A stretch of 64,000 bases of DNA from Mucilaginibacter corticis (GCF_007558865.1 NZ_VLPK01000001.1:124001-188000); one strand, 5' to 3'. Shown: positions 50,845-59,911, numbered from the stretch's first letter. Notes: a model not told the origin generated them from the letters alone. Numbers and translations: made by a program.

Positions 50845-50955
50845 ATTGTTTTGAATTTGATGCTAAGTTATCAGTAAAACACGAAAAGAGAAAAGTTGAT
50901 TTGATTTATTAGATTTTGCGTCGAATATCGAACCTAAATAAAAAGCGTTGAATAC

Positions 50956-51288
50956 TTAAATAAGCGTTTTTATTTGTTTAATTAAATCCGGCAGATAGTT
51001 TTGGATAACGTCCCAAATGATTTGATAATTTATACCAAAATAATGATGAGCAATTCTATTACGCAGGCCCCTGATTTTGTGCCAATCGATTGATGGATTA
51101 GCATCTTTTATTTCGTCCGGCAAGCGGTTGGTAGCTTCGCCAATGATTTCGAAATTTCTTGCCACTGCATCGATAGTTTTACTATCTTCAGTAAATTCTT
51201 CAAAAGTCAAAGATTCAGTGTAGCTGATGATCTTTTCAGCACTATCAAGGATATCCTCTATCAAAAGCTTTGGATAACGCTCAGACAT
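50956..51288 (-). CDS. HepT-type HEPN toxin (DUF86)
   Basis: 110 residues, all helical. The HEPN RNase motif R-x4-H is present in GLRNRIAHHYFG. HepT proteins are toxins neutralised by a cognate nucleotidyltransferase, which AMPylates them. The gene follows the MNT gene with an 8 bp overlap, the standard order of the two-gene module. Confidence 0.9.
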   Translation of the reverse strand: MSERYPKLLIEDILDSAEKIISYTESLTFEEFTEDSKTIDAVARNFEIIGEATNRLPDEIKDANPSIDWHKIRGLRNRIAHHYFGINYQIIWDVIQNYLPDLIKQIKTLI

Positions 51289-51574
51289 AAATAATTTGAG
51301 GGTCTATTAAGTCTAAATATTTTTGTTTAATCCCTCCTCTCGAAACTAGATCAACTTTGCAGTTCAGTTTCGCTTCAAGTTCATCGGCAAGCGTGACAAA
51401 CTCAATGCCTATTCGATCATTAAAATCAACAATAATATCTACGTCGCTTTCAGCAGTAAAATCATCGCGTACAATTGAGCCAAATAATCCTATTGAAGCA
51501 ATAGGATACCTTTTTACCAAATCGGGCTTTAACCTGGTAAGTAAATCTTTTATGGCAATTAATTCTGCGCTCAT
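51281..51574 (-). CDS. MntA-type minimal nucleotidyltransferase (antitoxin)
   Basis: 97 residues from the ATG at 51574 (MSAELIAIKDLLT); the longer frame from a TTG at 51580 is unlikely. The catalytic motif GS-x10-DxD is intact in LFGSIVRDDFTAESDVDIIV. It should AMPylate and silence the HepT toxin encoded by the overlapping next gene. Confidence 0.9.
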   Translation of the reverse strand: MSAELIAIKDLLTRLKPDLVKRYPIASIGLFGSIVRDDFTAESDVDIIVDFNDRIGIEFVTLADELEAKLNCKVDLVSRGGIKQKYLDLIDPQIIYV

Positions 51575-51607
51575 ATACAAATATAATCAAAACCAATATC
51601 GCATTAA

Positions 51608-51640
51608 TAAAAAAGTCCGCATAGAAACTATACGGACTTT
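51608..51640 (-). terminator. Terminator of icd
   Basis: Minus strand stem AAAGTCCG-x-ATAG / CTAT-x-CGGACTTT closed by AAA, then six T. A second small stem AGACGCAA / TTGCGTCT (51654-51673) lies between it and the icd stop. Confidence 0.8.
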
Positions 51641-51673
51641 CAATATTACGTTAAGACGCAAAGTATTGCGTCT

Positions 51674-52903
51674 CTACTTACCCAACTTCTTTTTCAAGTT
51701 CTCGTCAATTGCTTCCAAAAACTCTTCGGTGTACAGGTAATCAGTACCGTGCTCAACTTTTGGTTTTATGGTAATGGCCAGATCTTTGGTCATTTTACCG
51801 CTTTCAACTGTTTCAATACAAACTTCTTCTAAAGCTTTGCAGAAGTCTATCAGTTCCTGGTTGCCGTCAAGGATACCGCGAAACTCTAAACCACGGGTCC
51901 ATGCAAAAATAGAGGCAATAGGGTTAGTTGATGTCGGGCGGCCGGCCTGGTGCTCGCGATAGTGGCGGGTTACCGTACCGTGTGCAGCTTCAGCTTCCAT
52001 TGTCTGGCCATCAGGTGTAACTAAGGTAGAGGTCATTAAACCTAATGAGCCAAAACCTTGTGCTACCGTGTCAGACTGTACGTCGCCGTCATAGTTTTTA
52101 CAAGCCCAAACAAAGTTGCCGTTCCATTTAAGGGCAGATGCCACCATGTCGTCAATTAAACGGTGCTCATAAGTAATGCCCGCGTCAGCAAATTTTTGCT
52201 TGTAATCATTTTGATAGATCTCTTCAAAAATATCTTTAAAGCGGCCATCGTATTTTTTAAGGATGGTGTTTTTGGTAGATAAGTATAAAGGCCAGCCTTT
52301 CATCAATGCCTGGTTAAAACAAGCATGTGCAAAGCCTTTTATTGATTCGTCGGTATTGTACATGGTTAAAGCAACACCATCGCCTTTAAAGTTAAATACT
52401 TCGTATGATTGTACTTCGCCACCATCTTCAGGAGTAAAGGTTACGGTAAGCTTGCCTTTGCCTTTAGTTAAAAAATCGGTAGCGCGGTACTGGTCGCCAA
52501 AAGCATGACGGCCAATGCAGATAGGCGCTGTCCAGTTTGGTACCAAACGCGGCACATTGCTCATTACAATAGGCTCGCGGAAAACAGTGCCATCCAGTAT
52601 GTTACGGATAGTTCCGTTTGGCGATTTCCACATTTGTTTCAGGCCAAATTCTTCCACACGCGCTTCGTCAGGAGTGATGGTAGCACATTTAATACCTACA
52701 CCATATTGTTTAATAGCGTTTGCAGCATCAATAGTTACCTGGTCATTGGTTTCATCACGATATTCTAAACCAAGATCGTAGTATTTAATATCCACATCCA
52801 GGTACGGAACAATCAGTTTATCCTTTATAAACTTCCAGATAATGCGGGTCATTTCATCACCATCCAGCTCAACAACCGGATTGTTTACTTTAATTTTTGA
52901 CAT
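51674..52903 (-). CDS. icd: NADP-dependent isocitrate dehydrogenase
   Basis: 409 residues of the eukaryote-like type II IDH group. It converts isocitrate to 2-oxoglutarate and CO2 in the TCA cycle. Features: [20 protein letters not shown] at the N-terminus, the substrate-binding [15 protein letters not shown], metal-binding aspartates in [20 protein letters not shown], and the NADP-specific [11 protein letters not shown] stretch. Its own terminator follows, and a modest gap upstream holds the promoter. Confidence 0.97.
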   Translation of the reverse strand: MSKIKVNNPVVELDGDEMTRIIWKFIKDKLIVPYLDVDIKYYDLGLEYRDETNDQVTIDAANAIKQYGVGIKCATITPDEARVEEFGLKQMWKSPNGTIRNILDGTVFREPIVMSNVPRLVPNWTAPICIGRHAFGDQYRATDFLTKGKGKLTVTFTPEDGGEVQSYEVFNFKGDGVALTMYNTDESIKGFAHACFNQALMKGWPLYLSTKNTILKKYDGRFKDIFEEIYQNDYKQKFADAGITYEHRLIDDMVASALKWNGNFVWACKNYDGDVQSDTVAQGFGSLGLMTSTLVTPDGQTMEAEAAHGTVTRHYREHQAGRPTSTNPIASIFAWTRGLEFRGILDGNQELIDFCKALEEVCIETVESGKMTKDLAITIKPKVEHGTDYLYTEEFLEAIDENLKKKLGK

Positions 52904-53048
52904 AGCAGGTGTTCTATTTTTTTATCTAATGGCTTCAAAGATATAAAATAGACTTTATCAATAATTGTATGTAATTGTAAAATAAGTAATAAATTTTAAA
53001 TAAATTCGAGGCGATATTACTATCGATATCGTTAAACAATGCCGGTGC

Positions 53049-53504
53049 ATGAAAAAACCTTTACTCTTTATTGCAATAATTGCCAGTGTAATTATTGGCT
53101 GTAAGCTTGATGAATCTGGCTTTAATAAAAGTTCAGCCCCGGGTACCAACACATCTACACCAAATACAAATGCCTCTATCGTAGGTATGTGGTTTGTAAA
53201 AACGCAAATTACAAAGGGCAGCGCCCTGGGTATAGCTATTGATGATACTACTACTACTTTTACGCCTAAAGACTATTTTACGTTTAAGAGTGATAAAACT
53301 TTCATTTATTCTGAAGCTGACTCAGCATCTGTAACAACAGGCACATATAATTACAATGCTTCGGCTAAAACGCTTGCACTTACAAATGATGTAGGTACTT
53401 TTACTGTCAATAAAGTAACTGCCGACAGCCTTATCCTTGGCACACATATTTCTATACCTGCGTATAGTACAGAAACCGATGTCATTTTAAAATTCACACA
53501 CTAA
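53049..53504 (+). CDS. Lipocalin-like lipoprotein, function unknown
   Basis: 151 residues with lipobox VIIGC at about residue 18. A Ser/Thr/Asn-rich linker leads to a small beta-barrel-like domain that begins SIVGMWFVKTQ, the usual start of lipocalin-like domains in Bacteroidota lipoproteins, and includes YFTFKSDKTFIYSE. It is 2 bp before the outer-membrane protein gene, so the two are probably co-translated. Confidence 0.82.
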   Translation: MKKPLLFIAIIASVIIGCKLDESGFNKSSAPGTNTSTPNTNASIVGMWFVKTQITKGSALGIAIDDTTTTFTPKDYFTFKSDKTFIYSEADSASVTTGTYNYNASAKTLALTNDVGTFTVNKVTADSLILGTHISIPAYSTETDVILKFTH

Positions 53505-53506
53505 AA

Positions 53507-54214
53507 ATGAAATATTTTATAAAAGCTATTTTTTCATTATTGTTTGTTTGTTTACTTGCAGGTACGGCAAAAGCCCAGATAGGTTATAACTATGCCCAGT
53601 ATGATCTGGGGCTGGGCCTTGATATCAACAAGGTTTATGGCGATGCGCAAACTATTAAAAGTTCTAAATCTGCCCATTTTAATTTTAACGTTAACGCCGG
53701 GCCATATATCAACTACATTATTGAAGTGCAAACCGGCGTTTTGCAGGGCGGCGATTCATTAACAACCACAACCGGCAGGCAATTTAAAAATAACTTTAAT
53801 GCGGTAATGTTTAGGGCACAGCTGCAAATGGGTGAAATTCTTGACTATGCAGATAAGCCCATCCCTAATGCTTTTAAAAATTTATACATATCGTCCGGCG
53901 TTGGTTTTGTAGTTAACCATATCACCAATATTAACAGGGAATCTATCCTCACCCCGGGGTTTTATACACCCGGCGAGCTAAACAGCAACGAGATCGTTAT
54001 CCCGGCGCGCATAGGATATGAATTTAAGGTATACAACAGCTATGATGAGCCTGCCTTTAAAATTGACCTGGGTTACCAGTATAACTTTGTGCTGGGCGAC
54101 AGTTTAGATGGCTTTACTGCTGGTACTCAAAAAGATCATTATTCGCAATATTCCATCGGCATAAAATTCGCAGTAGGCAGTAAAACATCATATAGAAAAC
54201 AAATTCCGTATTGA
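53507..54214 (+). CDS. Outer membrane beta-barrel protein, function unknown
   Basis: 235 residues with a signal peptide ending at AKAQ. The mature part alternates aromatic and polar residues as in 8-12 strand barrels (e.g. GYNYAQYDLGLGLDINKVYG, FKIDLGYQYNFVLGDS). It is coupled to the lipocalin-like lipoprotein gene 2 bp upstream. The last strand (YSQYSIGIKFAVG) is followed by a short basic tail, unusual for a barrel with a terminal aromatic. Confidence 0.82.
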   Translation: MKYFIKAIFSLLFVCLLAGTAKAQIGYNYAQYDLGLGLDINKVYGDAQTIKSSKSAHFNFNVNAGPYINYIIEVQTGVLQGGDSLTTTTGRQFKNNFNAVMFRAQLQMGEILDYADKPIPNAFKNLYISSGVGFVVNHITNINRESILTPGFYTPGELNSNEIVIPARIGYEFKVYNSYDEPAFKIDLGYQYNFVLGDSLDGFTAGTQKDHYSQYSIGIKFAVGSKTSYRKQIPY

Positions 54215-54284
54215 TCATTATTTTGATGGCATAATTGATTTTGGCAGGGTTTTTTCTATGTATCTTTAATAAAAGATTTAACCC

Positions 54285-54698
54285 ATGAACACTGATCCAT
54301 TTGACAACGAAAACGACGACAGGGACAGAACCCTGAAAGACGAACTTGGCGAAACCATTGACCAAGATCAATTAAGGTATAACGCCGATGATAACAGCTA
54401 TGAGCTTGATGTAAAAGGCGACGATCCTGATTACGACCACCCGGATCCGTATAATACCTCGCAAAAAAACGGTGCTGACATGAACTCAACCTATGATGAG
54501 GCTAACCCCTATGATGTGGTTGACGAGTATATCCCGAACGAATCGTTAGAAACAGATGTTGACCAGTTAGGCATGCACGTAGATGACGGCGAAATTGTTA
54601 ATGTAGACCCGATTGATGCCTTGCTTGCCCATACTCCCGAAGATGACCGCGATGACCTGGATGAAGAAGGGTATCCTAAAAATGACAGGCCGAGATAA
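54285..54698 (+). CDS. Highly acidic hypothetical protein
   Basis: 137 residues, about a third Asp and Glu, with no hydrophobic core; it is likely disordered. Repeated DPD/YDEANPYD-type motifs and a basic last segment (KNDRPR) are seen. No domain recognised. A near-consensus TATCTTTA lies about 20 bp before the ATG. Confidence 0.78.
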   Translation: MNTDPFDNENDDRDRTLKDELGETIDQDQLRYNADDNSYELDVKGDDPDYDHPDPYNTSQKNGADMNSTYDEANPYDVVDEYIPNESLETDVDQLGMHVDDGEIVNVDPIDALLAHTPEDDRDDLDEEGYPKNDRPR

Positions 54699-54712
54699 AA
54701 CTAACAAAAAAC

Positions 54713-54740
54713 AAAAACGCCCTTTAATAAGGGCGTTTTT
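54713..54740. terminator. Bidirectional terminator
   Basis: Stem AAAAACGCCCTT / AAGGGCGTTTTT with loop TAAT. It lies between two convergent genes and touches the stop codon of the lipoprotein gene at 54739. Confidence 0.88.
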
Positions 54741-55284
54741 ATTTGGTAAAAGTTACCTGGTAGCCTTTATGGTAATACCTGCCATCCAACACGGTCGAGG
54801 TAGTATCAAGCGCAACCCAGGTCATTTCTGTGGGTGTTAAGTGCGTAACCCTTACAGTGCTGAATGTACTGTTAAAAAACGGATTTGAAGATAATTCGAT
54901 ATAGAGTACATTATCAGTAACCGACAATTTATAGGTACCTGTTGGTTGTGCGAAAGAATTAACCAGGCCGGTATAACTCACGCTTTTATTCCTGTCATTC
55001 AATGTTACGTTAGTAAACAGGTTATTTACATAAGTGCCGGAGATAATAGTATTTGATGTATCATAAAGCTGCAATGTAGTTTGTTTAGCTTTCCATAGGG
55101 ATGTTAAATAAGCGTTGTCAACCCTTGGCCCGTTTACCACTATTCCTAAAACAGTTTGATCTGTAATCTCTACATCGTCAGCCTTGGGTGCCGGAGGGGG
55201 TGCAGGCGAGTCAAGCTTGCATGAGCCGGCAAACATGATGCCTGGTATAACCAATGCCAATAATAGCTTAAAACATTTCTTCAC
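54739..55284 (-). CDS. Lipoprotein, function unknown
   Basis: 181 residues with lipobox FAGSC near residue 22, a proline-rich linker (SPAPPPAPKADD) and a beta-rich domain of about 140 residues that starts TDQTVLGIVVNGPRV. No family recognised. It is divergent from nothing nearby; dnaX follows upstream on the same strand with a 48 bp gap, so it could be read from the dnaX transcript. Confidence 0.78.
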   Translation of the reverse strand: MKKCFKLLLALVIPGIMFAGSCKLDSPAPPPAPKADDVEITDQTVLGIVVNGPRVDNAYLTSLWKAKQTTLQLYDTSNTIISGTYVNNLFTNVTLNDRNKSVSYTGLVNSFAQPTGTYKLSVTDNVLYIELSSNPFFNSTFSTVRVTHLTPTEMTWVALDTTSTVLDGRYYHKGYQVTFTK

Positions 55285-55332
55285 CTAATTTACTAATAAA
55301 GCAGTTTGGCTAAAGGTAAGTGTTTGCCGCAA

Positions 55333-57144
55333 TCAATCAAAATCAAGGTTAAAGCGCTTGCGCAGCTCGGCCAGTTGGGGATTTTTAGCAGCCATGTGCT
55401 GGTATTTTTCAAGGTCTGTATAGGGGCGTTTGGCCACTACCTGTTTATCAACGCGCGCGTTTACCTCAAGGTCAAAGTTTTTAAGCGTGGTGCGCATATA
55501 ATTTAAAAAGTCGGCCCTTTCTGCTTTAAAAAGATCTTCCTGCACTTTATTGCCTACAACAATTTCAAAAACATACGGCCGCAGCATAGTAGGTGCTTCG
55601 GTTATAAAAACTGGCAGCAGGTTCATTTTGCCTTCGCCCTTTATTTTAGCAGCATAGACGTTCCACTCCCTTAAAAAATCGTTAAAGGTAAAATCCTCTT
55701 TGGCATCACCTTTCAGGTAAGGGTCTTCCTCTTCAACTATACTCTCTTTTACGTTACCTATATCTTTTAAAGAAGGGATTTTTATGGAAGTAGTACCGGC
55801 ATTAGGTATAAATGCAGGCTTTGGTTTTTCTGCAGCGGGCGGCTCTTCTTTTACGCTTTCTGCCGGTGCCTTAACCGGTTCTGTAATTTTTGGCGATGTA
55901 ACATAAGTTGCCAGCGCATCGCTTACCATGGCAACCTCATTGTTTACAGCAACCGGTTTTGGTGTGCTTACTGTTGAGGTATCAGGTTTTTTTTTTAGCT
56001 GCTCGTTAGTATCGGGCATTGCAGTTAGCGGCGTGGTAGCCAGGCTAAACACCGAGAGCAGGTGGCACATTTTAAGCAAAGCCAGTTCGACCTGTAAGCG
56101 TTGGTTTTTGCTGAGCTTATAATTAAGATCGCACTGGTTGGCAATATTCATTGCCGATAACAAAAACGACACATTTGCCGCCTGTGATTGCTGAAGGTAT
56201 TTGGCTTTAATACCCTCGCTTACTTCTAATAATTTTAAAGTGGATGGATCTTTGGTCACCAGTAAATTGCGGAAATGTTCTGACAGGCCCGAGATAAAAT
56301 GCGCGCCGTCAAAACCTTTGTTCAAGATCTCGTCGAAAAACAATAAGGTTTTAGCCGTATTTTCCTGCAATAAACTGTCTGTTATGTTAAAGTAGTAATC
56401 GTAATCCAGTATATTCAGGTTATCAATTACCGCGCGATAGGTAACATTGGCATCAGAAAAACTTACGATCTGATCAAACATCGATAAAGCGTCGCGCAAG
56501 CCGCCATCTGCCTTTTGGGCGATGATGTGCAGGCCGTCAACCTCATATTTAATTGTCTCTTTTTGCGCTATTGATGCCAGGTGATTAGCCATATCATCAA
56601 CACTGATGCGGTTAAAATCAAATATCTGGCAGCGCGAAAGTATGGTGGGCAGTATTTTATGCTTCTCGGTAGTGGCCAGTATAAATATGGCATAATGGGG
56701 CGGCTCTTCAAGCGTTTTCAGGAATGCGTTAAACGCAGCCTGCGACAGCATGTGCACCTCATCAATAATATAAACCTTAAAACGGGCACCCTGTGGCGGT
56801 ATGCGCACCTGCTCAATCAGGCTGCGGATATCGTCGACCGAGTTATTTGATGCCGCGTCAAGCTCATGAATATTAAATGAGTTACCATTTTGGAACGATA
56901 CACACGACGGGCAAACGCCGCAGGCCTCGCCGCTGGGCTGTAAATTGGTGCAGTTAATGGTTTTGGCAAGGATACGCGCGCAGGTAGTTTTGCCCACACC
57001 ACGTGGGCCGCAGAATAAAAATGCCTGCGCCAGCTGATTATTTTTAATAGCGTTTTTTAACGTGTTGGTGATATGTTGCTGACCAACAACAGTTTCAAAA
57101 GTAGCCGGGCGGTATTTGCGTGCCGAAACAATAAAATTATCCAC
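55333..57144 (-). CDS. dnaX: DNA polymerase III subunit gamma/tau
   Basis: 603 residues. AAA+ clamp-loader ATPase: Walker A GPRGVGKTT (residues 47-55), four zinc cysteines (C64, C75, C78, C81), Walker B IIDEVH (126-131), sensor 1 ATTEK. Domain III ends near residue 365. A linker with the run L383-K384-K385-K386 is encoded by ten A at 55996-55987, followed by a Pro/Glu-rich segment and a C-terminal tau domain (about 475-603). Slippage at the A run would give a gamma-like product of about 385-390 residues. Confidence 0.96.
   Translation of the reverse strand: MDNFIVSARKYRPATFETVVGQQHITNTLKNAIKNNQLAQAFLFCGPRGVGKTTCARILAKTINCTNLQPSGEACGVCPSCVSFQNGNSFNIHELDAASNNSVDDIRSLIEQVRIPPQGARFKVYIIDEVHMLSQAAFNAFLKTLEEPPHYAIFILATTEKHKILPTILSRCQIFDFNRISVDDMANHLASIAQKETIKYEVDGLHIIAQKADGGLRDALSMFDQIVSFSDANVTYRAVIDNLNILDYDYYFNITDSLLQENTAKTLLFFDEILNKGFDGAHFISGLSEHFRNLLVTKDPSTLKLLEVSEGIKAKYLQQSQAANVSFLLSAMNIANQCDLNYKLSKNQRLQVELALLKMCHLLSVFSLATTPLTAMPDTNEQLKKKPDTSTVSTPKPVAVNNEVAMVSDALATYVTSPKITEPVKAPAESVKEEPPAAEKPKPAFIPNAGTTSIKIPSLKDIGNVKESIVEEEDPYLKGDAKEDFTFNDFLREWNVYAAKIKGEGKMNLLPVFITEAPTMLRPYVFEIVVGNKVQEDLFKAERADFLNYMRTTLKNFDLEVNARVDKQVVAKRPYTDLEKYQHMAAKNPQLAELRKRFNLDFD
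55987..55996 (-). promoter_or_regulatory. A10 slippery run in dnaX
   Basis: Ten A on the sense strand at codons 383-386. In the -1 frame (or with one extra A in the mRNA) a TGA is met after one codon; in the +1 frame (one A fewer) a TAA comes after six codons. Confidence 0.65.
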
Positions 57145-57222
57145 AGCTACTAAGTTAGCAAGATTTTACTTTACCTGAAAGCGCCGGGACGGATTGTTGA
57201 TAAAATGAAAATTAAGAAAAAT

Positions 57223-57297
57223 GCTGTCACCCTGAGGCCCTCGAAGGGTGAGCGTAGGCCCGCCCTCATGCTTCGACTAAGCTCAGCATGACACCCC
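57223..57297. repeat. Dispersed hairpin repeat, copy B
   Basis: Inverse orientation of the repeat at 49720-49797, with TGTCACCCTGAGG at the left end and CTCAGCATGACACC at the right. About 85 percent alike by eye. Confidence 0.8.
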
Positions 57298-57319
57298 TAT
57301 TTTAATTCAATATAATATA

Positions 57320-57610
57320 CTATTGCAATTCCTCTTCCGGCAGATGGTCGTCGTCCGGGTCAGGGTTGGTCAGATCATAATCGTCTTCGCCCGGCTCATT
57401 AGTGTCATCACCTACGCGGATCTCGTTCAGGTCATCTATATCTTCTGCCTCATCTTCAAACTCTTCGTCGTCAAAATCTTCATCATCCTCATCTTCATCG
57501 GTCCAGTTACTTTCTGAAAAATCCTTTTCGCCCGGGGCCTGGAAATAGATGGTATCATACATGAAATTCGAACTTTCTGTTCTGTCGTTGTTAAAGTCGG
57601 TAAATTGCAT
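57320..57610 (-). CDS. Acidic hypothetical protein
   Basis: 96 residues with a long Asp/Glu-rich centre (about 40-75) and no hydrophobic core; likely disordered. The short N-terminal part (MQFTDFNNDRTESSNFMYDT) is the only ordered-looking piece. A similar acidic protein is at 54285. No family recognised. Confidence 0.72.
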   Translation of the reverse strand: MQFTDFNNDRTESSNFMYDTIYFQAPGEKDFSESNWTDEDEDDEDFDDEEFEDEAEDIDDLNEIRVGDDTNEPGEDDYDLTNPDPDDDHLPEEELQ

Positions 57611-57762
57611 GGCGGTAATGTTTTGTTAATTAATAGACACCCGAACTTAGGCTTATGTTTTGTATTACATGTTAATTTGGTGTTTTATTTTTATTAACAA
57701 AGGTTGATTGCCCAACCTCATTAACTACCTGTATATAAGCTGTTATAAAAAACATGCTTTAG

Positions 57763-57793
57763 TTGGATAAATAAATATTTCTTCCTACATTTG
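57763..57793 (+). promoter_or_regulatory. Promoter of the rpsF-rpsR-rplI operon
   Basis: TTG (-33) at 57763-57765, 20 nt, TACATTTG (-7) at 57786-57793. Full Bacteroidota consensus, 46 bp before the rpsF start. Confidence 0.8.
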
Positions 57794-57839
57794 CAGCCCC
57801 GAATTGTCGGGTAAATAATTAAAAATTAAAGCAATAACA

Positions 57840-58205
57840 ATGCAACAGTACGAAATCGTGATCGTTCTAACCCCGTTGTTATCAGAAGAGACTGCTAAAG
57901 AGGCAATAGCCAAATACAGCAAAACCCTTACTGATGGCGGAGCCGAAATTGTCCAGGAGGATAATTGGGGTTTGAGAAAATTAGCGTACCCAATCCAAAA
58001 GAAAACTACAGGGTACTATCACTTAACTGAATTTAAGGCTCCAGGTGAATTAATTAACAAATTGGAAGTCGAGTTAAGGCGCGATGAGCGTGTTTTGCGT
58101 TTCCTGACCATAGCTTTGGATAAACATGCCGTAGCTTACAATGAAAAAAAACGCAGCGGTGCTTTTAACAAAAAACCGGCAGCTAAAGTGGAGGAAGCAA
58201 ACTAA
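57840..58205 (+). CDS. rpsF: 30S ribosomal protein S6
   Basis: 121 residues with the S6 pattern: [17 protein letters not shown] at the N-terminus, [23 protein letters not shown] in the middle, and a Lys-rich tail. It binds 16S rRNA together with S18, which is encoded next (TAATG overlap of stop and start). Confidence 0.97.
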   Translation: MQQYEIVIVLTPLLSEETAKEAIAKYSKTLTDGGAEIVQEDNWGLRKLAYPIQKKTTGYYHLTEFKAPGELINKLEVELRRDERVLRFLTIALDKHAVAYNEKKRSGAFNKKPAAKVEEAN

Positions 58206-58468
58206 TGGCAAACGACCAAATTAAATACGTAACTGCCCCTAAAGTAGAGGACAACCGTAAAAAATACTGCCGTTTTAAAAAGAACGGTATCAAGTACATC
58301 GATTACAAAGACGCTAACTTTTTATTAAAGTTTATTAATGACCAGGGTAAAGTATTACCACGCCGTTTAACCGGTACTTCATTAAAATTTCAGCGTAAAG
58401 TGGCTCAAGCTGTTAAACGTGCGCGCCACATCGGTTTATTACCTTATGTTACAGACTCATTAAAATAA
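58205..58468 (+). CDS. rpsR: 30S ribosomal protein S18
   Basis: 87 residues. The family core [19 protein letters not shown] and [28 protein letters not shown] are typical of S18. The start codon overlaps the S6 stop. Confidence 0.97.
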   Translation: MANDQIKYVTAPKVEDNRKKYCRFKKNGIKYIDYKDANFLLKFINDQGKVLPRRLTGTSLKFQRKVAQAVKRARHIGLLPYVTDSLK

Positions 58469-58470
58469 TC

Positions 58471-58476
58471 AGGAGG
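58471..58476 (+). promoter_or_regulatory. Strong Shine-Dalgarno before rplI
   Basis: AGGAGG lies 9 nt before the rplI ATG. Most genes of this window lack such a site, so it stands out and may set a high L9 level. Confidence 0.75.
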
Positions 58477-58485
58477 TAAAAGACA

Positions 58486-58929
58486 ATGGAAGTTATTTTA
58501 AAACAAGACATAAAAAACCTGGGTGATAAAGACGATGTAGTAACCGTTAAACCAGGATATGGCCGTAACTATCTTTTCCCGAAAGGTTATGCCGTATTAG
58601 CTACTGAATCTGCACGCAAAGTTTTAGCTGAGAACCTGAAACAAGCTGCATTTAAACAAGAAAAAATACGCAAAGATGCTGACGCTATTGCCGCACGTTT
58701 AGAAGGTGTAACCCTTACTATCGGTGCTAAAGCCGGCGAAACCGGTAAGATCTTTGGTGCTATCAACACTATACAAGTTGCTGATGCCTTGAAGAAAGAA
58801 GGTTTTGACGTTGACCGTCGCCGTATTACTTTTGACCAGGATCCGAAATTTGTTGGTGATTACACCGCAATTATCAACCTGCATAAAGAAGTTAAGGTAC
58901 AAGTACCTTTTACAGTAGTAGCAGAGTAA
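58486..58929 (+). CDS. rplI: 50S ribosomal protein L9
   Basis: 147 residues. The N-terminal rRNA-binding part has MEVILKQDIKNLGDKDDVVTVKPGYGRNYLFPKGYA in pieces; a long helix and the C-terminal domain follow. It is the last gene of the S6-S18-L9 operon and has a terminator 52 bp after its stop. Confidence 0.97.
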   Translation: MEVILKQDIKNLGDKDDVVTVKPGYGRNYLFPKGYAVLATESARKVLAENLKQAAFKQEKIRKDADAIAARLEGVTLTIGAKAGETGKIFGAINTIQVADALKKEGFDVDRRRITFDQDPKFVGDYTAIINLHKEVKVQVPFTVVAE

Positions 58930-58980
58930 TTTTATTTCGAATATCGGATTTTCGATTTCGGAATTTGAATTATAAAATAT

Positions 58981-59013
58981 AAAAAGGTGTTGAGCGATGC
59001 TCAACACCTTTTT
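58981..59013 (+). terminator. Terminator of the rpsF operon
   Basis: 15 bp stem AAAAAGGTGTTGAGC / GCTCAACACCTTTTT, loop GAT, T-rich tail. Confidence 0.93.
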
Positions 59014-59038
59014 TATTTACTCCTCTGCCCCACCGACC

Positions 59039-59149
59039 GTTAAAGCGTCCACGCTTTAACGTATACCCTTAGTGAGCGTCCACGCTCACGATTATTTATG
59101 CGAGCGAAGACGCTCGCTTTATCATTCAGTAAAGCGTGGACACTTTACT
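59039..59149. repeat. Four successive small hairpins sharing a GCGTCCACGC theme
   Basis: Palindromes at 59039-59060 (arms GTTAAAGCG/CGCTTTAAC), 59072-59089 (GTGAGCG/CGCTCAC), 59100-59117 (GCGAGCG/CGCTCGC) and 59128-59149 (AGTAAAG/CTTTACT). Loops are TCCA, TCCA, AAGA and CGTGGACA. They fill the gap between the rplI terminator and mtgA, and look like an amplified extragenic palindrome. Confidence 0.75.
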
Positions 59150-59217
59150 GTGCGGTTCAGATACAAAATCCGAAGTTGAACATTCGAAATCCGAAATAAT
59201 TAAGATATTTTCGCTGC

Positions 59218-59907
59218 ATGAAAGGTCTTGGCAAACTTATCTGGCGCTTCGTAAAATTATTCCTGATACTATTTATTGGCATTACCGTGTTTTGGGTAAT
59301 ACTCTACCGTTTTGTAAACCCGCCCGTAACCTGGCTGATGATCACCCGTGGCTTTGAACGCAAAGCCGACGGTAAAGAATGGAAGATAGACAAGCAATGG
59401 CGCGACTTTGACGATATTGCCGACCCCATGAAACGCGCCGCCGTAGCCGCCGAGGACCAAACCTTTTTAGAAAATCACGGCTTTGATTTTCATGCCATAG
59501 AAAAAGCTATTCAAAAAAACTCGCGCAGTAACAAACTCATTGGCGGTAGCACCATATCACAACAAACAGCCAAGAACGTTTTTTTATGGCCCGGGCGATC
59601 TTATGTACGTAAAGCTTTTGAGGCCTATTTTACCCTGCTTATAGAGATCTTCTGGAGCAAACGCCGCATTATGGAAGTGTACCTGAATGTAATTGAAATG
59701 GGCGATGGCATATACGGTGTTAACGCGGCGGCGCAGGCATATTTCCATAAAGAAGCATTTGATCTGAACCGCCAGCAGGCAGCGGCTATCGCATCCATAT
59801 TTCCCAGCCCGCTCAAGTGGTCGGCTACCAACCCTACCGAGTATTTACAGCACCGGCAATACCTGATCATGAAAAATATACGCAGATTGGGGCCAATGGA
59901 TTTTTAA
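59218..59907 (+). CDS. mtgA: Monofunctional peptidoglycan glycosyltransferase
   Basis: 229 residues. One N-terminal membrane segment (LFLILFIGITVFWVILY) anchors a GT51 domain that polymerises lipid II into glycan chains. Catalytic and family motifs: EDQTFLENHGFD with the essential glutamate, GGSTISQQTAKNVFLWPGR, KAFEAYFTLLIE and KRRIMEVYLNVIEMG. There is no transpeptidase domain. Confidence 0.96.
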   Translation: MKGLGKLIWRFVKLFLILFIGITVFWVILYRFVNPPVTWLMITRGFERKADGKEWKIDKQWRDFDDIADPMKRAAVAAEDQTFLENHGFDFHAIEKAIQKNSRSNKLIGGSTISQQTAKNVFLWPGRSYVRKAFEAYFTLLIEIFWSKRRIMEVYLNVIEMGDGIYGVNAAAQAYFHKEAFDLNRQQAAAIASIFPSPLKWSATNPTEYLQHRQYLIMKNIRRLGPMDF

Positions 59908-59911
59908 CCTC

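Noticed and set aside
59039..59149. CRISPR array
   Set aside because: The units are palindromes of different sequence with short irregular spacers, no constant direct repeat and no cas genes.
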